Assembly (NCBI RefSeq): GCF_024273235.1
Contig: NZ_JANBVH010000018.1
Coordinates: 1 to 64,000, forward strand
From: Sphingomonas faeni
Lineage (GTDB): Bacteria > Pseudomonadota > Alphaproteobacteria > Sphingomonadales > Sphingomonadaceae
Length of the DNA stretch: 64,000 bases
Direction: 5' to 3'
Shown here: positions 52,210 through 60,399 of the stretch, one piece after another
Layout of the letters: every line of letters starts with the position of its first letter
How positions within the stretch are numbered: position 1 is the stretch's first letter
Notes under the pieces: model-generated
Seen by the model: only the letters and a program-made list of their open reading frames with translations
Told to the model about the DNA's origin: nothing
The model's database searches: none
Program-made: the position numbers and the translations under genes

Positions 52210-53157
52210 ATGGACCGGGGGGTTTCCATCGTCGAAGCATCGATCACGCCGGCCACGGATGGCTGGAGGCTCGACCGTGCGCTCGCCGAAGTGCTTCCCG
52301 ACATGTCGCGCGAGCGATTAAAGGCGCTGATCGTCGCGGGGCAAGTGACGCTCAATGGCCGAGAATGGCGCGATTCGGCGAAGAAGGCTGCGACCGGTCA
52401 GGTGTTCGCGGTCGCGATCCCGCCGCCGACGCCGCTGCACAACGAAGCGCAGGATATTCCGCTGGTCGTCGCGTATGAGGACGACGACCTGATCGTGATC
52501 GACAAGCCCGCGGGCCTTGTCGTCCATCCCGCCGCGGGCAATTTCGACGGGACGCTCGTCAACGCGCTGCTCCACCACTGCGCCGGCAATCTGTCGGGCA
52601 TCGGCGGCGTCGCCCGGCCCGGCATCGTCCACCGCATCGACAAGGATACGTCGGGGCTGATGATCGCCGCCAAGACCGACCGCGCGCACGAGGGCTTGGC
52701 GAAGCAATTCCACGACCACAGCATCGACCGCCGCTACAAAGCGATCGTCGGCGGCATCCCGCGTCCGCCGAGCGGGACAGTCGACGCACCGCTCGCGCGG
52801 AGTCCGCAGAACCGCAAGAAGATCGCGATCGTGCAGGGCGGCAAGCGCGCGGTGACGCATTTCTCGACGATCACTACCCTCCGCGACGCCGCACTGATCG
52901 AGTGCAGGCTAGAGACCGGGCGCACGCATCAGGTGCGCGTGCACATGGCGTCGATCGGCCACGCCTTGTTGGGCGACCCGGTCTATGGTAGAACAAAGCA
53001 AGCTCAGAAGTCGCTGCTCGAAACGCTCGGTTTCCGCCGGCAGGCCTTGCACGCGGCGCATCTGGGGTTCATCCATCCGGTGAAAAGCGTCGCTTTGGCG
53101 TTCGAAAGCGAAATGCCCGCAGACATGCAGGAACTGTTCACCCAACTTCACGTATAG
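52210..53157 (+). CDS. rluD: 23S rRNA pseudouridine synthase RluD
   Basis: A 315-aa RluA-family synthase. An S4-like N-terminal domain ('WRLDRALAEVLPDMSRERLK') is followed by the catalytic domain with 'HRIDKDTSGLMI', containing the active-site Asp. It converts uridines in helix 69 of 23S rRNA. ATG 52210; the longer start at 52174 lies inside the JAMM gene. Followed by rpoH. Confidence 0.9.
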   Translation: MDRGVSIVEASITPATDGWRLDRALAEVLPDMSRERLKALIVAGQVTLNGREWRDSAKKAATGQVFAVAIPPPTPLHNEAQDIPLVVAYEDDDLIVIDKPAGLVVHPAAGNFDGTLVNALLHHCAGNLSGIGGVARPGIVHRIDKDTSGLMIAAKTDRAHEGLAKQFHDHSIDRRYKAIVGGIPRPPSGTVDAPLARSPQNRKKIAIVQGGKRAVTHFSTITTLRDAALIECRLETGRTHQVRVHMASIGHALLGDPVYGRTKQAQKSLLETLGFRRQALHAAHLGFIHPVKSVALAFESEMPADMQELFTQLHV

Positions 53158-53235
53158 ATAATCGACACCATGCCGCAACGCGGCAACCGGGGGCCACAGT
53201 GCGGCAATCGGGGTCAGCAGAAAGGGATTACGACC

Positions 53236-54138
53236 ATGGCAGCCCGCTCCAACGTTCCAGCGACGATACCTGCGCTCGGCAGCGAGGCGGGTCTCAATCG
53301 CTATCTCGCCGAGATCAAGAAATTCCCGCTGCTGAAACCCGAACAGGAATACATGCTCGCCAAGCGCTTTCAGGAGCATGGCGATACCGAGGCTGCGGCG
53401 CAGCTGGTGACTTCGCACCTTCGTCTCGTGGCGAAGATCGCGATGGGCTATCGCGGCTATGGCCTGCCGACGTCGGAGCTGATCTCCGAGGGCAATATCG
53501 GCCTGATGCAGGGCGTGAAGAAGTTTGAGCCCGAGCGTGGCTTCCGTCTCGCCACCTATGCGATGTGGTGGATTCGCGCGTCGATCCAGGAGTACATTCT
53601 GCGCTCGTGGAGCCTCGTGAAGATGGGCACCACCGCCGCGCAGAAGAAGCTGTTCTTCAACCTCCGCCGTATGAAGAGCCGCCTCGACGCGTTCGAGGAT
53701 GGCGATCTGCGCCCCGAGCACGTCACGAAGATCGCTACCGACCTGGGCGTTGCCGAGACAGACGTCGTCAGCATGAACCGCCGCATGGCGATGGGCGGCG
53801 ATACGTCGCTGAACGTGCCGATGCGTGAGGATGGGGAGGGTCAGTGGCAGGATTGGCTGCAGGACGATGCGCCGTTGCAGGACAAGATCGTCGCCGATGC
53901 GCAGGAGGCGGATGTTCGTCACTCGATGCTGGTGTCGGCGATGGACGACCTCAACGAGCGCGAGCAGCATATCCTGACCGAGCGCCGCCTGACGGATGAT
54001 CCGAAGACGCTCGAGGAATTGTCGCAGGTCTACGGCGTGTCGCGCGAGCGCGTCCGCCAGATCGAGGTTCGGGCGTTCGAGAAGCTGCAAAAGGCGATGA
54101 TGCGGATTGCCGGCGAGAAGCGCCTGCTGGCGGCGTAA
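53236..54138 (+). CDS. rpoH: RNA polymerase sigma-32 (heat shock) factor
   Basis: A 300-aa RpoH. Region 2 with 'LVTSHLRLVAKIAMGYRGYG' and 'MWWIRASIQEYILRSWSLVK', the RpoH box 'QKKLFFNLRRMK', and region 4 'GVSRERVRQIEVRAFEKL'. It directs transcription of chaperones and proteases. ATG 53236 after AAGGGATTACGACC is the start; many alphaproteobacteria keep this gene next to rluD. Confidence 0.94.
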   Translation: MAARSNVPATIPALGSEAGLNRYLAEIKKFPLLKPEQEYMLAKRFQEHGDTEAAAQLVTSHLRLVAKIAMGYRGYGLPTSELISEGNIGLMQGVKKFEPERGFRLATYAMWWIRASIQEYILRSWSLVKMGTTAAQKKLFFNLRRMKSRLDAFEDGDLRPEHVTKIATDLGVAETDVVSMNRRMAMGGDTSLNVPMREDGEGQWQDWLQDDAPLQDKIVADAQEADVRHSMLVSAMDDLNEREQHILTERRLTDDPKTLEELSQVYGVSRERVRQIEVRAFEKLQKAMMRIAGEKRLLAA

Positions 54139-54142
54139 GTTG

Positions 54143-55411
54143 GTGCGCACCGTCGTCATCGGCGGCGGTGCGGCCGGCATATCTGCGGCCAGAACGCTGC
54201 ATGATGCTGGGCAGGACGTGTTGCTCGTCGAGGCGAGCGACCGGCTCGGTGGCCGAGCCCACAGCCTGCCCCTCGCCTCGTTGTTCCTCGGCGAAGGCGG
54301 GGGGGCAGACTGGGCCACCGCCTTCGCGGGGGAACATGTCGACGCCGGTTGCGGCTGGCTACACTCCGCCCGGCGGAATCCGTGGACGTCGATAGCAGAG
54401 GCCACCGGCTTCACCGTCGACCGCTCCGATGCAAACTGGCGCACACAATGGCGCGACCTCGGCTTCTCCCCCGAAGACCAGGCCGCCTCTGCCACAGCTT
54501 ACCAAGACTGGAACGAGCGCGCCCTCGCCGCCGTCGAAGGCCCAGACCGCCCCCTCTCCGACTTCATCGCCCCCAACGACAAATGGCGCCCGAAGATCGA
54601 CGCGATCTCCGGCTACGCCAACGGCGCGAACCTCACGCAAGTCTCGCTCCATGACTGGGCCGCCTACGAAGAAGCCGCCACTGACGACAACTGGACGGTC
54701 AAGGAAGGCTACGGCACACTGGTTGCCAGTCATGCGGCCGGCCTGAAAATCCGCCTCTCGACCCCGGTGACGCGCATCGACCATAACGGCCGCGTCCTCA
54801 AGCTCGACACCCCCGCCGGCACGATCGAGGCGGACCACGTCATCGTCTGCGTCCCCACGACCGTTCTCGCGACGTCGCAGCTCGTGTTCGACCCGCCCCT
54901 GCCCGACAAGCACGCCGCCGCCGCCGACCTCCCGCTCGGGCTCGCGGACAAGGTGTTCCTTCTCGTCGACCGCCCCGAATGGCCGACCAATGCCCATTTG
55001 ATCGGCAACCCGTACAGCGCGTGCACCGCCAGCCATCGCCTCTCGCCGTTCGGCTGGCCGATCGTCGAGAGCTTCTTCGGCGGCGATTGTGCGGAAATGC
55101 TGGAGGATCGCGATGCCGCGCAATTTGCGATCGACGAACTTGTCGGGTTGCTTGGCAGCGACTGGCGCAAGCGCTTCACGCCCCTAGCTGCGACTCTCTG
55201 GCGTCACGAACCCTATATCGGCGGCAGCTATAGCCACGCGCGCATCGGCCGGGCTGGGCAACGCGCCGTCCTCGCCGCGCCGGTCGATGGCCGCATTCAT
55301 TTCGCCGGCGAGGCTTGCCATGCGTTCGACTTCTCCACTGCGCACGGGGCATACGAAACGGGCGTTGCGGCGGCGCGGGCGGTCATTGGCGAGGCCGTGA
55401 CGATCGCTTAA
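54143..55411 (+). CDS. Flavin-containing amine oxidase-like protein
   Basis: A 422-aa FAD-dependent oxidoreductase. It begins with the Rossmann motif 'VVIGGGAAGISAARTL' and an Arg-rich 'RLGGRAHS' motif. The C-terminal box 'GRIHFAGEACHAFDFSTAHG' is typical of amine/monoamine oxidases. GTG 54143 starts four bases after the rpoH stop; TTG 54140 is a poorer alternative. It may act on amines or be a phytoene-type desaturase relative; the substrate is unclear. Confidence 0.85.
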   Translation: MRTVVIGGGAAGISAARTLHDAGQDVLLVEASDRLGGRAHSLPLASLFLGEGGGADWATAFAGEHVDAGCGWLHSARRNPWTSIAEATGFTVDRSDANWRTQWRDLGFSPEDQAASATAYQDWNERALAAVEGPDRPLSDFIAPNDKWRPKIDAISGYANGANLTQVSLHDWAAYEEAATDDNWTVKEGYGTLVASHAAGLKIRLSTPVTRIDHNGRVLKLDTPAGTIEADHVIVCVPTTVLATSQLVFDPPLPDKHAAAADLPLGLADKVFLLVDRPEWPTNAHLIGNPYSACTASHRLSPFGWPIVESFFGGDCAEMLEDRDAAQFAIDELVGLLGSDWRKRFTPLAATLWRHEPYIGGSYSHARIGRAGQRAVLAAPVDGRIHFAGEACHAFDFSTAHGAYETGVAAARAVIGEAVTIA

Positions 55412-55420
55412 GGACCGCCG

Positions 55421-56098
55421 ATGGGCTTCCTCCGCATCTTCGCCAAGATCTTCTTTCTGTTCGTGCTGGTCACGGTCGCCTGGGTCGGGCTGTACCGGTT
55501 CGTGCCGGTGCCGTTCACCTGGACGATGATGGGAGACGTGATCGCGGGCCGCGGCGTGACGAAGGACTGGATGCCACTGTCGGAGATGGACCCGGACATG
55601 GCGCGCGCCGCGATCGCCGGCGAGGATTCGCGGTTCTGCTCGCATCACGGCTTCGATTTCAAGGCGATCGCGGGAGCGGCAGCGCGCAATGCGCAGGGCG
55701 GACGGATCCGCGGCGGCTCGACGATCAGCCAGCAGACCGCGAAGAACGCGTTCCTGTTCCAGGGCGGCGGCTATGTGCGAAAAGCGTTCGAGGCGTATTT
55801 CACCGTGCTGATCGAGGCCTTGTGGCCGAAGAGGCGGATCATGGAGGTGTATCTCAACATCGCCGAGACCGGGATCGGGACGTACGGCGCGAATGCCGGG
55901 GCGATCCGGTATTTCAATCATGACGCTTCGCGGCTGTCGCCGACCGAGGCGGGGCGGATTGCGGCGGTGCTGCCTCTGCCGAAGAAGCGGGCTGCGATTG
56001 CTCCGCACGGGTTTGTGCGGCGGCACGGGAATACGCTGTCGCGGCGGGTTTCGACCGTCAGGAACGACGGGTTGGATAGCTGTTTGCGCGCATCCTGA
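55421..56098 (+). CDS. mtgA: Monofunctional peptidoglycan transglycosylase
   Basis: A 225-aa GT51 enzyme with one N-terminal membrane helix (about 4-25). The catalytic motifs are 'AGEDSRFCSHHGFD' (the Glu) and 'RGGSTISQQTAKN', and later 'KRRIMEVYLNIAETG'. It polymerises lipid II into glycan strands. It follows the amine oxidase gene with nine bases between. Confidence 0.93.
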   Translation: MGFLRIFAKIFFLFVLVTVAWVGLYRFVPVPFTWTMMGDVIAGRGVTKDWMPLSEMDPDMARAAIAGEDSRFCSHHGFDFKAIAGAAARNAQGGRIRGGSTISQQTAKNAFLFQGGGYVRKAFEAYFTVLIEALWPKRRIMEVYLNIAETGIGTYGANAGAIRYFNHDASRLSPTEAGRIAAVLPLPKKRAAIAPHGFVRRHGNTLSRRVSTVRNDGLDSCLRAS

Positions 56099-56106
56099 CC
56101 CACCTC

Positions 56107-56275
56107 GTCACCCCAGCGAAAGCTGGGGTATCACCGTGGCGAAGGGTGCGCGCCGTTGAGGGAGATCCCAGCTTTCGCTGGGATGACGGGTTGAGCAGCG
56201 ACCAAGTACTGCTCCGGTACTTGCTTTCCCGCGAAGGCGGGAGCCCGGGATGGGTCCTCGCCTTCGCGGGGAAAA
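56107..56275. repeat. Inverted repeats, family 5
   Basis: Two neighbouring inverted units in the gap after mtgA: CCCCAGCGAAAGCTGGGG with its partner 'CCCAGCTTTCGCTGGG' (56107-56189), and TTTCCCGCGAAGGCGGGA with CGCCTTCGCGGGGAAA (56225-56275). Such 'AGCGAAAGCT / CCGCGAAGGCGG' units recur in sphingomonad genomes by my recollection. No gene is seen here. Confidence 0.6.
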
Positions 56276-56289
56276 CACGCTTATCGCGA

Positions 56290-56532
56290 TTACTGCGTCG
56301 ACTTCTCGACTGCATCACCGGCCTTTTCTGCGGCACCGCCGACACTCTTCGCGGCAGACGTGATGGCGGCGTCCTTACTGTTCTGCGCGCCCGACCGGCT
56401 AAAAAGATAAAATCCGCCAATCAGCACCGCGATCAGCAGGACGATGCCGATCAGCATGCCGCTGCCGCCACTGCGGCGTTCGATGATCGTGGTGTGCGTG
56501 GTCGGCGTTTCGACGATGCGCTCTTCGGCCAT
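56290..56532 (-). CDS. Small single-pass membrane protein
   Basis: An 80-aa protein: N-terminal polar part, one helix at about 26-46 ('MLIGIVLLIAVLIGGFYLF'), then a Ser/Ala-rich alpha-helical tail. It is a likely inner-membrane protein of unknown role. ATG 56532 is chosen. It lies alone between repeats. Confidence 0.6.
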   Translation of the reverse strand: MAEERIVETPTTHTTIIERRSGGSGMLIGIVLLIAVLIGGFYLFSRSGAQNSKDAAITSAAKSVGGAAEKAGDAVEKSTQ

Positions 56533-56711
56533 TTCACTCTCCCTGATTACTGAAAGAGCGCAACGCCGGCCGAAGAGCGATTGTTCCCACGCCGAAACGA
56601 CCACCGCGCCCTATCAGCCGGTGCCGCGGGCTAAGCCCGCGTCGGTCGTGGCAGGGGCCACGCCGGCCGGTCTTGTGCGTCTCGCCGCTGGAGCGGCGTG
56701 CGCACTACGAC

Positions 56712-57035
56712 TCAAAACGGCAGCTTGAAGCCCGGTGGCAGTTGCAAACCGCTGGTCATCTTGGACATTTCGCTGCCCGACACCGCATCCGCCTTCGCCC
56801 GCGCGTCGTTGAATGCGGCGGTCAGCAGGTCCTCGAGCATCTGCTTCTCGCTCACCTGCATCAGCGAATCGTCGATCGCGATGTTGATGATGCGGCCCTT
56901 GGCAGAGGCCTTCACCTTGACGAGGCCGCCGCCAGACGCGCCCTCGACCTCGATGTTGTCGAGATTGGCCTGCGCCTTTTCGAGTTCGCTCTGGACGTTC
57001 TGCGCCATGGCGAGGATTTCATCGATATTCTTCAT
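56712..57035 (-). CDS. ybaB: Nucleoid-associated protein YbaB/EbfC
   Basis: A 107-aa YbaB. 'MKNIDEILAMAQNVQSELEK', the helical start, and 'VKVKASAKGRIINIAIDDSL' are family features. It binds DNA as a dimer and is typically encoded with dnaX and recR. Its ATG overlaps the dnaX stop (ATGA). No recR is present beside it. Confidence 0.92.
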   Translation of the reverse strand: MKNIDEILAMAQNVQSELEKAQANLDNIEVEGASGGGLVKVKASAKGRIINIAIDDSLMQVSEKQMLEDLLTAAFNDARAKADAVSGSEMSKMTSGLQLPPGFKLPF

Positions 57036-58738
57036 GCGTTGCTCCTTTGACCGGGCCACGATTCGAGCTGGGCGTCCGGAAACGCAGCCACCGCGGCCTT
57101 CATGATGGGGGATTCGAGAATAGCCTGGCGCACCGCGGCGTCGGCAGTATCCTGCGCCTCGCGCAGCGTCGGCTCGCCGGGGGCGTCGACAATCGACACT
57201 TTCCACGCGGTCCGCGTCACCGTCTTCAACAGCGTGTTGAGTTCGGCGAGCGTATCGGCCGAGACCGGGCGACTGCCGCTGAGCGCGAGTTCGGGCGGCG
57301 CATAGCTGACGACGCGCGCGCCGTGGCGGAGCCGCGCGGCGATCGCGAGGCCGCCCGATTCGTCGAGCAGATCGACCAGCGCCTCGAACGTCGGCGGCAG
57401 GATCGGACCGGTCGACACAGGTTCTGTCGCCTTCGCGGCGGATCCCGCGTTCCAGGGCGGCGCTTCGCCGGACGGGGGTGCAGGCGACGGCGGCGGTGAA
57501 GTCGGTGCGGCCGAGGGCGCTGCACCACTAGCAATCTGCCGAGCCAACTCGCCGGGGTCGGGCAGCGTCGAGGCGTAGATCGCGCGTAGCAGTGCCATCT
57601 CAGCCGCCTCGATCGGCAACGCGGCTTTGGCGACCTCGTCATGGCCCTTGAGGAACAGCTGCCACAAGCGGTGCAGCGCAGGATAGCCGAGCGATGCCGC
57701 CCATTCCTCGCGCGCCGCGCGCTCTTCCATCGGCTGCGCTGCGTCGGGCGGCGTGCCGACCTTGGTCAGCGTGATGCCGTGGACGGTTTCGAGCAGCGAC
57801 CGCAGCACCGACAGCGGATCGACGCCGTAATCATATTGCCGGCGCATCGAGGCGAGCGCCCCTGCCCCGTCGCCGGCCAGGATCAACGTCAGCAGATCGC
57901 GGACCGCACCGCGGTCCGACAAGCCGAGCATCTGCCGCACCGCGTCCGCCGTCACGCCGCCACCTTCGAGCCCGGCATGCGCGATCGCCTGGTCGAGGAT
58001 CGACAGGCCGTCGCGCGCGGAGCCTTCCGCGGCGCGCGCGATCAGCATCAGCGCCTCGGGATCGGCGACCACGCCCTCCTGCTCCGAGACCCACGCGAAA
58101 TGCTTGGAAAGCTGTTCGGCGGAAATGCGGCGGAGGTCGAAGCGTTGGCAGCGCGACAGGACCGTCACCGGCACCTTGTTCACTTCGGTGGTCGCAAACA
58201 GGAATTTCACATGGGGAGGTGGCTCCTCCAGCGTCTTCAGCAGCGCGTTGAACGCATTCTTCGACAGCATGTGGACTTCGTCGATGATGTAGATCTTGAA
58301 TCGCGCGGTGACCGCCGAATAGCGCGACGCGTCGATGATCTCGCGGACGTCGTCGACGCCGGTGTGGCTGGCGGCGTCCATCTCGATCACGTCGATATGG
58401 CGGCCCTCGGCGATCGCGCGGCACGGCTCGCAGACGCCGCAGGGGTCGATCGTCGGGCCGCCGTCACCGTCCGGGCCGATGCAATTGAGCGCCTTGGCGA
58501 TCAGCCGCGCGGTCGACGTCTTGCCGACACCGCGGACGCCGGTCATCAGGAAGGCGTGGGCGAGCCGGTCGCGCTTGATCGCGTTGCCGAGCGTCTGGAC
58601 CATCGCATCCTGGCCGATCAGCTCCGAAAAGGTCTGCGGACGGTATTTTCGCGCGAGCACGCGGTAGGCGGCGTCTGCCGCTTTGGCGGGCTGCGGGGGT
58701 TCGCCCAGGTCGAAGGAATCTGACATTGCGGTCGTCAT
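57032..58738 (-). CDS. dnaX: DNA polymerase III subunit gamma/tau
   Basis: A 568-aa DnaX. Walker A 'GVRGVGKTSTARLIAKALNC', zinc-binding 'CGVCEPC', the DEXX box 'IIDEVHMLSKNAFNALLK', and the sensor 1 'LFATTEVNKVPVTVLSRCQR'. It is the clamp-loader ATPase. The C-terminal part is Pro/Ala-rich and carries the tau domain, with no obvious slippery run noted. ATG 58738 or 58726 are both possible. It overlaps ybaB by four bases. Confidence 0.93.
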   Translation of the reverse strand: MTTAMSDSFDLGEPPQPAKAADAAYRVLARKYRPQTFSELIGQDAMVQTLGNAIKRDRLAHAFLMTGVRGVGKTSTARLIAKALNCIGPDGDGGPTIDPCGVCEPCRAIAEGRHIDVIEMDAASHTGVDDVREIIDASRYSAVTARFKIYIIDEVHMLSKNAFNALLKTLEEPPPHVKFLFATTEVNKVPVTVLSRCQRFDLRRISAEQLSKHFAWVSEQEGVVADPEALMLIARAAEGSARDGLSILDQAIAHAGLEGGGVTADAVRQMLGLSDRGAVRDLLTLILAGDGAGALASMRRQYDYGVDPLSVLRSLLETVHGITLTKVGTPPDAAQPMEERAAREEWAASLGYPALHRLWQLFLKGHDEVAKAALPIEAAEMALLRAIYASTLPDPGELARQIASGAAPSAAPTSPPPSPAPPSGEAPPWNAGSAAKATEPVSTGPILPPTFEALVDLLDESGGLAIAARLRHGARVVSYAPPELALSGSRPVSADTLAELNTLLKTVTRTAWKVSIVDAPGEPTLREAQDTADAAVRQAILESPIMKAAVAAFPDAQLESWPGQRSNA

Positions 58739-59137
58739 AGCGGGTGTCGCGAGCGCTGTCGAAGGGGAGTGAAGTATAGAAAGTATAGACGCTGGGAAGG
58801 GTCTGCACTTGTGTCGGCGCGGTGGCTGGCCGGGGTAGTTTTGGCGGGGGTGTGAGGCATGAGCCGAGCTTGGCACGGCGTGACCGTGTAGGACAATGGT
58901 TTGGAACGTATCGGGAACGTTTGAGTGCGTACGTCGCCGATCATGGGGTTCCACGGCTGCCGAAGAAGATAGGGAAGTGCGCTGCGGCTCAGCCGCATCG
59001 TCAGACGGCGCTCCCACGCCGCTGGCCGCGCTCACGTTTGCTTGCAAACGTTCGCGGAAGTGCGCTGCGGCTCAGCCGCATCGTCAGACGGCGCTCCCGC
59101 GCCGCTGGCCGCGCTCACGTTTGCTTGCAAACGTTCG
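58739..59137. other. Gap between dnaX and ffs with tandem repeat
   Basis: About 400 bases without a protein gene. It holds a direct tandem repeat of 83 bp (58973-59055 and 59056-59138), which contains three palindromes. The rest (58740-58970) is presumably the dnaX promoter side. See the repeat feature. Confidence 0.5.
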
Positions 59138-59138
59138 C
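58973..59138. repeat. Tandem 83-bp repeat, two copies
   Basis: Copies 58973-59055 and 59056-59138 differ at one position (CCCACG against CCCGCG). Each holds the palindromes TGCGGCTCAGCCGCA, CGGCG..CGCCG and ACGTTTGCTTGCAAACGT. The second copy abuts the 3' end of ffs, so the unit may be a duplicated terminator or a structured element. Confidence 0.75.
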
Positions 59139-59234
59139 GGTGGGAGCCGGGACGACCCGTGGCTTAGTCGTTGTGGCTGCTTCCTTCCGGATCTGACCAA
59201 GTTGGCGACGACCACGTCCGCCCGACTCCCGCGG
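59138..59234 (-). ncRNA. ffs: Signal recognition particle RNA (4.5S type)
   Basis: On the minus strand the bases GGTCAGATCCGGAAGGAAGC followed by AGCC are the conserved SRP helix 8 loop, at about 59165-59195. Flanking arms (GGGAGTCGGGCGG and CCCGGCTCCC) pair to form the long hairpin. A location next to dnaX-ybaB is common for this gene. The ends are approximate. It scaffolds Ffh to deliver inner-membrane proteins. Confidence 0.88.
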
Positions 59235-59287
59235 CGCATATGGCGGGGTCGGGCGGGATGATCAAGCGTTAGCTTGCTGCACTAAAA

Positions 59288-59527
59288 TCAGCGGCGGATG
59301 CGGACGGTGCGGCAGACGCGCTGGCGGTGATGGTTGCGGTACACGTTGCGGCAGACCTGGCGCGTGCGGACCACGTGACGGCGATAACCGGGGCGGTTGG
59401 CGTTGTGACGCACGACGGTGCGCTCATGGACGACGGTGCGCTGTGCCGATGCTTCGGCAGCGATGCCGACCGGTGCGAGCCCGGTGAGTGCGACGAGACC
59501 GGCGGCGGCGAGGGTGAACAACTTCAT
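59288..59527 (-). CDS. Small basic secreted protein
   Basis: A 79-aa protein with signal peptide (cleavage likely after 'AEASAQ', about residue 29). The mature part is very basic and rich in Arg, His and Val, with 'RHVVRTRQVCRNVYRNHHRQ' and two cysteines. No family recognised. It is transcribed toward ffs and lies 121 bases after a second small secreted gene. Confidence 0.6.
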   Translation of the reverse strand: MKLFTLAAAGLVALTGLAPVGIAAEASAQRTVVHERTVVRHNANRPGYRRHVVRTRQVCRNVYRNHHRQRVCRTVRIRR

Positions 59528-59648
59528 GATAATCTCCTACTGGGTCTGAACTCCGCTGAGTCCTGCAACCTATGTTAATAAACTAGGCTCGATCGTTACG
59601 GTTCCGTATCAGACCCAGAATTTGACCCCGAATTTAACGACGCCGGAT

Positions 59649-59963
59649 TTAGCGGCGGAAACAGCGACGAACCGGCCCGTAATAGCCACGCTGGATCCGG
59701 CATACGACGCGCGAGCGGCCGTAGCCGCGCGGTCCGCGATAGCCGTAGCCGCCGCCACGATAGCCGCCGCGGTAGCCGCGATAGCCGTGACGGGGACCAT
59801 CCCAGCCCCGACGGCCATGCCAGCCGCGGTTGCCGCGGGGCCCATGCCAGCCGGGGCCACCGCGCGGGCCGTCCCATCCATGCCGCTGCGCATCGGCAGG
59901 GGCCGCGGCGAAAACGGTTCCCGCGGCCAAGGCGCCAGCGGCGAACATTGCGATGATCTTCAT
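59649..59963 (-). CDS. Small Gly/Arg-rich secreted protein
   Basis: A 104-aa protein with a signal peptide ending near 'ADAQ'. The mature part is dominated by Gly, Arg, Trp and Tyr repeats ('RGYRGGYRGGGYGYRG') and ends with two Cys. It resembles other low-complexity periplasmic proteins of sphingomonads. ATG 59963 is chosen; other frames here are shadows of the repeat-like codons. Confidence 0.55.
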   Translation of the reverse strand: MKIIAMFAAGALAAGTVFAAAPADAQRHGWDGPRGGPGWHGPRGNRGWHGRRGWDGPRHGYRGYRGGYRGGGYGYRGPRGYGRSRVVCRIQRGYYGPVRRCFRR

Positions 59964-60087
59964 GTCCGGTACTCCTCTCAAGACCTCGTACATTGAGGCG
60001 ATGAGGGGATAATCCGCTTACGGCCGTGCACGTTCCATGAACCGGCCGTTGTCTTCCTGTAAGCTTTGCTGACCTAGTGGAATTGGC

Positions 60088-60399
60088 CTAACCGGGGATC
60101 CGCACGGTCAGGCCGTCGAGCGCATCGGTCAGGCGGATCTGGCAGGCGAGACGACTGGTGCGCGTCGCGTTGGGCGCGAGATCGAGCATGTCCTCCTCGT
60201 CTTCGCTTGCCGGCGGCAGGCGGGGAAAATCGGCGGGATCGACGATGACGTGGCAGGTCGCGCAGGACAACTGGCCTTCGCAGGTGCCTTCGAGCGGTTG
60301 GCCATGCGCCTGTGCCGCATCCAGGAACCGGTCGCCGGGGTTTGCGGCGACAATGGTCGCGCTGCCGTCACGGGCGATGAAGCGGACGATCATGGCCAT
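60088..60399 (-). CDS. 2Fe-2S ferredoxin (adrenodoxin type)
   Basis: A 103-aa ferredoxin. The cluster ligands are Cys40, Cys46, Cys49 and Cys86 in the C-x5-C-x2-C...C pattern ('GTCEGQLSCATC', 'LACQI'). It transfers single electrons, perhaps in Fe-S cluster assembly, as it lies directly after two cysteine desulfurases. The start overlaps the end of the first desulfurase by ten bases. Confidence 0.9.
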   Translation of the reverse strand: MAMIVRFIARDGSATIVAANPGDRFLDAAQAHGQPLEGTCEGQLSCATCHVIVDPADFPRLPPASEDEEDMLDLAPNATRTSRLACQIRLTDALDGLTVRIPG

